Shown piece by piece: positions 61,211 to 64,000 of a DNA stretch of 64,000 nt. The notes under the pieces are model-generated. The model ran no database searches and had not been told where the DNA came from. It saw nothing but the letters and a program-made list of their open reading frames with translations. How positions within the stretch are numbered: the first letter of the stretch is position 1; each line of letters starts with the position of its first letter. The stretch is from the NCBI GenBank assembly GCA_018267915.1, contig JAFDXN010000058.1:169278-233277 (forward strand), given 5' to 3'. A program made the translations under genes and the position numbers. The stretch comes from Bacteroidota bacterium. Lineage in GTDB: Bacteria > Bacteroidota > Bacteroidia > Chitinophagales > Chitinophagaceae.

Positions 61211-61402
61211 CTATTGCACCCGTTCGTTGACAATAAGCTTATAACCAGAGCCATAAGCACTGAGAATCTCAATACCAGGGGCGTCTTTCAGCAGACGACT
61301 TATCTTAGTTATGTAGACGTCCATGCTTTTAGCGGAGAAGTAGTCGTCGTTTCCCGAAATCTTATCGGGAATTATTGAAACGGGGGCCAGGTCAATCCTG
61401 TT
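61211..61402 (-). pseudogene. remnant of an OmpR/PhoB-type response regulator C-terminus
   Basis: Translated on the minus strand the frame reads ...GNDDYFSAKSMDVYITKISRLL, then ...LSAYGSGYKLIVNERVQ and a stop at 61211. NDDYF...RSMDVYITKLR and GYKLIV are the recognition helix and wing of the OmpR-type winged-helix domain of Bacteroidota response regulators. Only about 60 codons remain; the receiver domain and any start codon are gone, and a TTCCCGA/TCGGGAA hairpin-like repeat is fused to the 5' side. Confidence 0.65.
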
Positions 61403-61434
61403 TTACACCATGGATCATGTTGGGGCGCCTTTAA

Positions 61435-61560
61435 AAAACATTTAACGGTGTGCGAGACCATATCAACATAGATGACCTTAAGGCCGGTATTTACATCGTC
61501 GCCATACGATCAAACAAAAGCACAACCTCACTCGTATTATCAGGGAGTGGTAACTTATAG
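61435..61560 (+). pseudogene. remnant of a T9SS type A sorting domain
   Basis: On the plus strand the frame reads KTFNGVRDHINIDDLKAGIY then IVAIRSNKSTTSLVLSGSGN and L before the stop at 61558. INIDDLKAGIYIVAI is the typical core of the T9SS C-terminal domain; the usual ending (K-x-V-K-x) is replaced by an atypical tail. No start codon or upstream domain is present and an in-frame stop lies at 61432. It is probably a relic of a deleted secreted-protein gene. Confidence 0.65.
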
Positions 61561-61615
61561 ATAAATTTAAACAGTAACCCCATATTTACGGCGTTTATTA
61601 CTCTCGCGCAGCCAT

Positions 61616-61649
61616 AAAAAGAATCCCGCCGGTTGGCGGGATTCTTTTT
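61616..61649 (-). terminator. rho-independent terminator of rpsA
   Basis: A 15-bp perfect stem (61616-61630 with 61635-61649) closes a GGTT loop 18 bases after the rpsA stop; the minus-strand 3' arm ends in five T residues. Confidence 0.93.
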
Positions 61650-61666
61650 CAGTATCTAAAAAACGA

Positions 61667-63553
61667 TTACTCGCCTTCTTCAGCTTTCTTCATTTTTTCT
61701 TTCAGCTCGGCAAGAGCACCCAGGTCGCCAAGTGTTGGTTTTTCCACTTTGCTCTGAACGTTCTTAACAGCCTTCTTTGTCTTTTCAGCATCAGCAGCAG
61801 CTTCTTTCTTAGCAGCTTCTTTCTCTTCAACCTTACCTTGCTCCCATACCTTAGTGTGGGAAACGAGGATACGCTTGTCGTTACGATCGAACTCGATGAT
61901 CTGGAAAGGCAGTACCTCATCGGCTTCTACAGTACTTCCATCCTCCTTACGAAGGTGACGTGCAGGTGCATAAGCTTCGAGGCCATATTGCAACTGTACT
62001 GTTGCGCCTTTCTCATCTTTCCTTGTTACGTTACCCTCATGAACCGAACCGATCGGGAAGATCGTCTCGAAAGTGTTCCAGGGATCTTCTTCAAGTTGTT
62101 TGTGGCCAAGTGACAGCTTGCGATTTTCTTTATCGATGCTGAGGATCACTATGTCGATATTTTCACCAACCTTTGTGAACTCACCGGGGTGATTGTAGCG
62201 CTTGATCCAGCTCAGGTCGCTGATGTGGATCATGCCGCCAATACCTGTTTCCAGTTCCACAAACACGCCATAAGGAGTAATGTTTTTCACAACACCTTTG
62301 TGACGGCTGTCAACAGGATATTTTGTTTCTATGTTTTCCCAAGGATCAGCAGTAAGTTGCTTGATAGAGAGGCTCATCTTGCGTTCTTCTTTATCCAGCG
62401 TTACCACAACAGCTTCATGCTCGTCACCCATCTTGAAGAATTCCTTCGCATTGATAGGCTGAGAAGACCAGGTGATCTCAGAAACGTGCACAAGGCCTTC
62501 TACACCAGGCATGATCTCAAGGAAGGCACCATAATCTTCAATATTCACAACCTTACCTTTCACTTTAGCGCCTTCTGCTATCTCAGCAGGAAGGTTGTCC
62601 CAAGGATGAGGCGTAAGTTGTTTCAGGCCGAGGCTGATGCGTTTGCGTTCGTCATCAAAGTCAAGCACAACAACATTCAGTTTCTGACCATTTTCCAATA
62701 CTTCGCTCGGATGCGTTACGCGGCCCCAACTGATATCGGTGATATACAATAAGCCGTCAACGCCACCGAGGTCGATGAACGCACCGAAGTCTGTAACATT
62801 CTTAACGGTACCTTCAAGAACCTGTCCTTTCTCGAGCTGAGAAATGATAACGCTACGCTGCTGCTCGATATCGCTTTCGATAAGCGCCTTGTGCGATACA
62901 ACTGCGTTACGGATGGTTTCGTTGATCTTAACGACTTTAAAGTCCATTGTTTTGCCTACGTACTGATCGTAATCAGTTACAGGCTTAACGTCGATCTGCG
63001 AACCTGGCAGGAAGGTTTCGAGGCCATACACATCCACGATAAGACCGCCTTTGGTCTTAGATGTGATCGTACCTGTAACCACTTCGCCTGTTTTATAGAA
63101 GTCGACGATCTTTTGCCATGCGCGGGCCTGGCGGGCCAGCTTGCGGCTAAGGTGAAGATGACCATTGCGGTCTTCTTTCTCAACTACCATTACTTCGATC
63201 TCATCGCCGATCTTTACATCGGGCATGTCACGAAATTCGTTGAGCGACACAAGGCCGTCAGATTTGAAGCCGATGTTGATGATAGCATCAGTCTTCGTCA
63301 GGCCTACTACACTGCCGTGCAGCAGTTCAGACTCTGCGATGGACTTGAAAGTGCTGTCATACACCTGGTCAAGTTCCACACGTTTTTCTTTTGAATACGA
63401 TGCTACGTTGCGTTTGTCAACGCTCCAATCGAAGTCATCGTGTGCTGTTTGAGCTGCAAAATCATTCTGTGATGATGTTGCAGTTGTTTGTACGGACTTC
63501 TCGCTTTCCTGCGGGATTCCGGCTGTTTCTAATTGGTTTTGATTTTCTTCCAA
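61667..63553 (-). CDS. rpsA: 30S ribosomal protein S1
   Basis: The 628-residue protein has an acidic N-terminal leader and six S1 RNA-binding repeats: LLHGSVVGLTKTDAIINIGF, GTITSKTKGGLIVDVYGLET, EGTVKNVTDFGAFIDLGGVD, KGKVVNIEDYGAFLEIMPGV, KGVVKNITPYGVFVELETGI and EGNVTRKDEKGATVQLQYGL. A Lys/Glu-rich tail follows. S1 brings mRNA to the 30S subunit. The start is TTG at 63553; no earlier or nearby ATG exists. Unusually, GGAGG lies nine bases upstream, in an AAAAGGAGGGAC context. A TATCTTTG -7 box precedes it by 40 bases. Confidence 0.95.
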   Translation of the reverse strand: MEENQNQLETAGIPQESEKSVQTTATSSQNDFAAQTAHDDFDWSVDKRNVASYSKEKRVELDQVYDSTFKSIAESELLHGSVVGLTKTDAIINIGFKSDGLVSLNEFRDMPDVKIGDEIEVMVVEKEDRNGHLHLSRKLARQARAWQKIVDFYKTGEVVTGTITSKTKGGLIVDVYGLETFLPGSQIDVKPVTDYDQYVGKTMDFKVVKINETIRNAVVSHKALIESDIEQQRSVIISQLEKGQVLEGTVKNVTDFGAFIDLGGVDGLLYITDISWGRVTHPSEVLENGQKLNVVVLDFDDERKRISLGLKQLTPHPWDNLPAEIAEGAKVKGKVVNIEDYGAFLEIMPGVEGLVHVSEITWSSQPINAKEFFKMGDEHEAVVVTLDKEERKMSLSIKQLTADPWENIETKYPVDSRHKGVVKNITPYGVFVELETGIGGMIHISDLSWIKRYNHPGEFTKVGENIDIVILSIDKENRKLSLGHKQLEEDPWNTFETIFPIGSVHEGNVTRKDEKGATVQLQYGLEAYAPARHLRKEDGSTVEADEVLPFQIIEFDRNDKRILVSHTKVWEQGKVEEKEAAKKEAAADAEKTKKAVKNVQSKVEKPTLGDLGALAELKEKMKKAEEGE

Positions 63554-63562
63554 ATTTTAGTC

Positions 63563-63569
63563 CCTCCTT
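63563..63569 (-). promoter_or_regulatory. strong Shine-Dalgarno (AAGGAGG) before rpsA
   Basis: On the minus strand AAGGAGG lies nine bases before the TTG start of rpsA. It is the only strong match seen ahead of a start codon in the window and decides the TTG start. Confidence 0.75.
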
Positions 63570-63592
63570 TTTAAGTAGATTTTTTGGGACTG

Positions 63593-63600
63593 CAAAGATA
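63593..63600 (-). promoter_or_regulatory. -7 promoter box (TATCTTTG) of rpsA
   Basis: TATCTTTG on the minus strand fits TAnnTTTG and leaves a leader of about 30-40 bases that contains the Shine-Dalgarno sequence. Confidence 0.65.
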
Positions 63601-63722
63601 CGGTTATATCATGAAAACAGGGGATAAAATTTTAAATTTATCGTGTCGTTTTACAGTATCTGTAATATGATAGCAATATAATTCATGCATTATATTATAT
63701 AAAAACGTGGTTTCAATCTTTT

Positions 63723-63777
63723 GTTAGCAGGAACCTGCCCACGATATCCCAAGGCGATGAGTGGGAGCCCAGCTAAC
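63723..63777 (+). other. possible small structured RNA
   Basis: GTTAGC (63723-63728) pairs with GCTAAC (63772-63777) and, inside, CCCAC (63738-63742) pairs with GTGGG (63761-63765). No known RNA family is recognised, and the strand is a guess based on the terminator that follows. Confidence 0.25.
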
Positions 63778-63827
63778 CGAGTAGCGATTATTCCTAAACA
63801 TCGGCAATGATAAAGGAGTATTTATAT

Positions 63828-63866
63828 AAAAAGAGAAGGCCGTCGTTCTGACGGCCTTCTCTTTTT
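63828..63866 (-). terminator. strong hairpin terminator
   Basis: A 17-bp perfect stem (63828-63844 with 63850-63866) closes a GTTCT loop. It lies 15 bases after the stop of the partial minus-strand gene and, being A-T flanked on both sides, could work in both directions. Confidence 0.92.
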
Positions 63867-63881
63867 ATGAATTCATATTTT

Positions 63882-64000
63882 TTATCTTATCAGGGTTACT
63901 TCACCTGTTTTTGTCATAAGCTTGCCATCGCACTTGAACTTAACGATGTAGTAGTATACACCGATGTCCTGTGCCACACCTTCGTGACTGCCATCCCAAC
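63882..64000 (-). CDS. T9SS type B sorting-domain end of a secreted protein (partial)
   Basis: The last ~39 codons of a minus-strand gene that continues beyond the window read GWDGSHEGVAQDIGVYYYIV then KFKCDGKLMTKTGEVTLIR and stop at 63882. WDG...GVYYYIVKFKCDGK...GEVTLIR is the gliding-motility-associated (CHU_C, T9SS type B) sorting domain, found at the C-terminus of large secreted adhesins. The body of the protein is outside the window. A strong terminator follows the stop. Confidence 0.85.
   Translation of the reverse strand, partial: WDGSHEGVAQDIGVYYYIVKFKCDGKLMTKTGEVTLIR

Larger units (their letters stand above)
61125..61666. other. gene-poor stretch holding two gene remnants
   Basis: This 540-base gap contains a response-regulator C-terminal fragment on the minus strand, a T9SS sorting-domain fragment on the plus strand and a strong terminator. 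It contains no intact gene. Confidence 0.7.
63601..63881. other. gene-free stretch upstream of rpsA
   Basis: The stretch is very A/T-rich to about 63712. From 63723 to 63777 a more G/C-rich part has nested inverted repeats (GTTAGC/GCTAAC and CCCAC/GTGGG) that could belong to a small RNA. A terminator at 63828-63866 follows. No coding gene is seen. Confidence 0.5.

Noticed and set aside
1..64000. rRNA, tRNA, CRISPR array, restriction or other defence island, complete IS element
   Set aside because: I looked for cloverleaf-like and array-like patterns and for transposase, nuclease and methylase motifs and found none.

Overview
The window reads as ordinary chromosome from a Bacteroidota bacterium, most like an aerobic Chitinophagaceae relative. 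Grounds: secreted proteins with type IX secretion (T9SS) sorting domains, the short primary sigma factor of this phylum, many TAnnTTTG -7 promoter boxes, almost no Shine-Dalgarno sequences, LytS/LytTR signalling with a propeller sensor, an E1 alpha-beta fusion, and dispersed hairpin repeats typical of these genomes. No rRNA, tRNA, CRISPR array, complete insertion sequence, prophage or recognisable defence island was found.

Layout. 1-9.6 kb: mixed housekeeping and accessory genes (partial hypothetical, YjdM/PhnA, DEAD-box helicase, deiodinase-like secreted protein, DoxX, MidA-type methyltransferase, barrel-like protein, TPR adenylate cyclase). 9.6-17.5 kb: glutaryl-CoA dehydrogenase, RpoD, GT2-DUF2062 protein, C45 hydrolase, aldo/keto reductase, HutI. 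17.5-26.2 kb: efp-accB-accC followed by rmlB-rmlA and surface-glycan genes (two glycosyltransferases, a Gfo/Idh oxidoreductase), then a TauE/SafE permease. 26.2-31.2 kb: a compact molybdenum cofactor locus, moaD-moaE on the plus strand meeting moaA-moeA-moaC-mobA-moeB on the minus strand. 31.3-38 kb: two-domain dehydrogenase, DUF445 protein, and a LytS-type kinase/LytTR regulator pair. 38-40.5 kb: tyrosine catabolism (hmgA, hppD). 40.6-47.9 kb: TruA, ornithine aminotransferase with a VIT1/CCC1-like transporter, a DNA-binding protein with a repeat-derived linker, an ArsR/SRPBCC pair, all among dispersed repeats. 47.9-53.3 kb: a tightly overlapping minus-strand operon YfhO - acetyltransferase - flippase - inward-rectifier K+ channel. 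53.5-64 kb: fused branched-chain 2-oxoacid dehydrogenase E1, a 1780-residue T9SS subtilase, two gene remnants, rpsA, and the end of a T9SS type B protein.

The observations I rate highest are: EF-P with arginine rather than lysine at the tip (R32), beside rmlBA, which make precursors of dTDP-rhamnose; a strong Shine-Dalgarno plus TTG start on rpsA in a genome that otherwise avoids SD; a promoter sandwiched between two palindromes ahead of the ArsR/SRPBCC operon; a coding gene whose central linker is made of translated dispersed repeats; and two decayed gene ends (response-regulator C-terminus and T9SS sorting domain) between the subtilase and rpsA. No large, clearly undescribed multi-gene system is evident.
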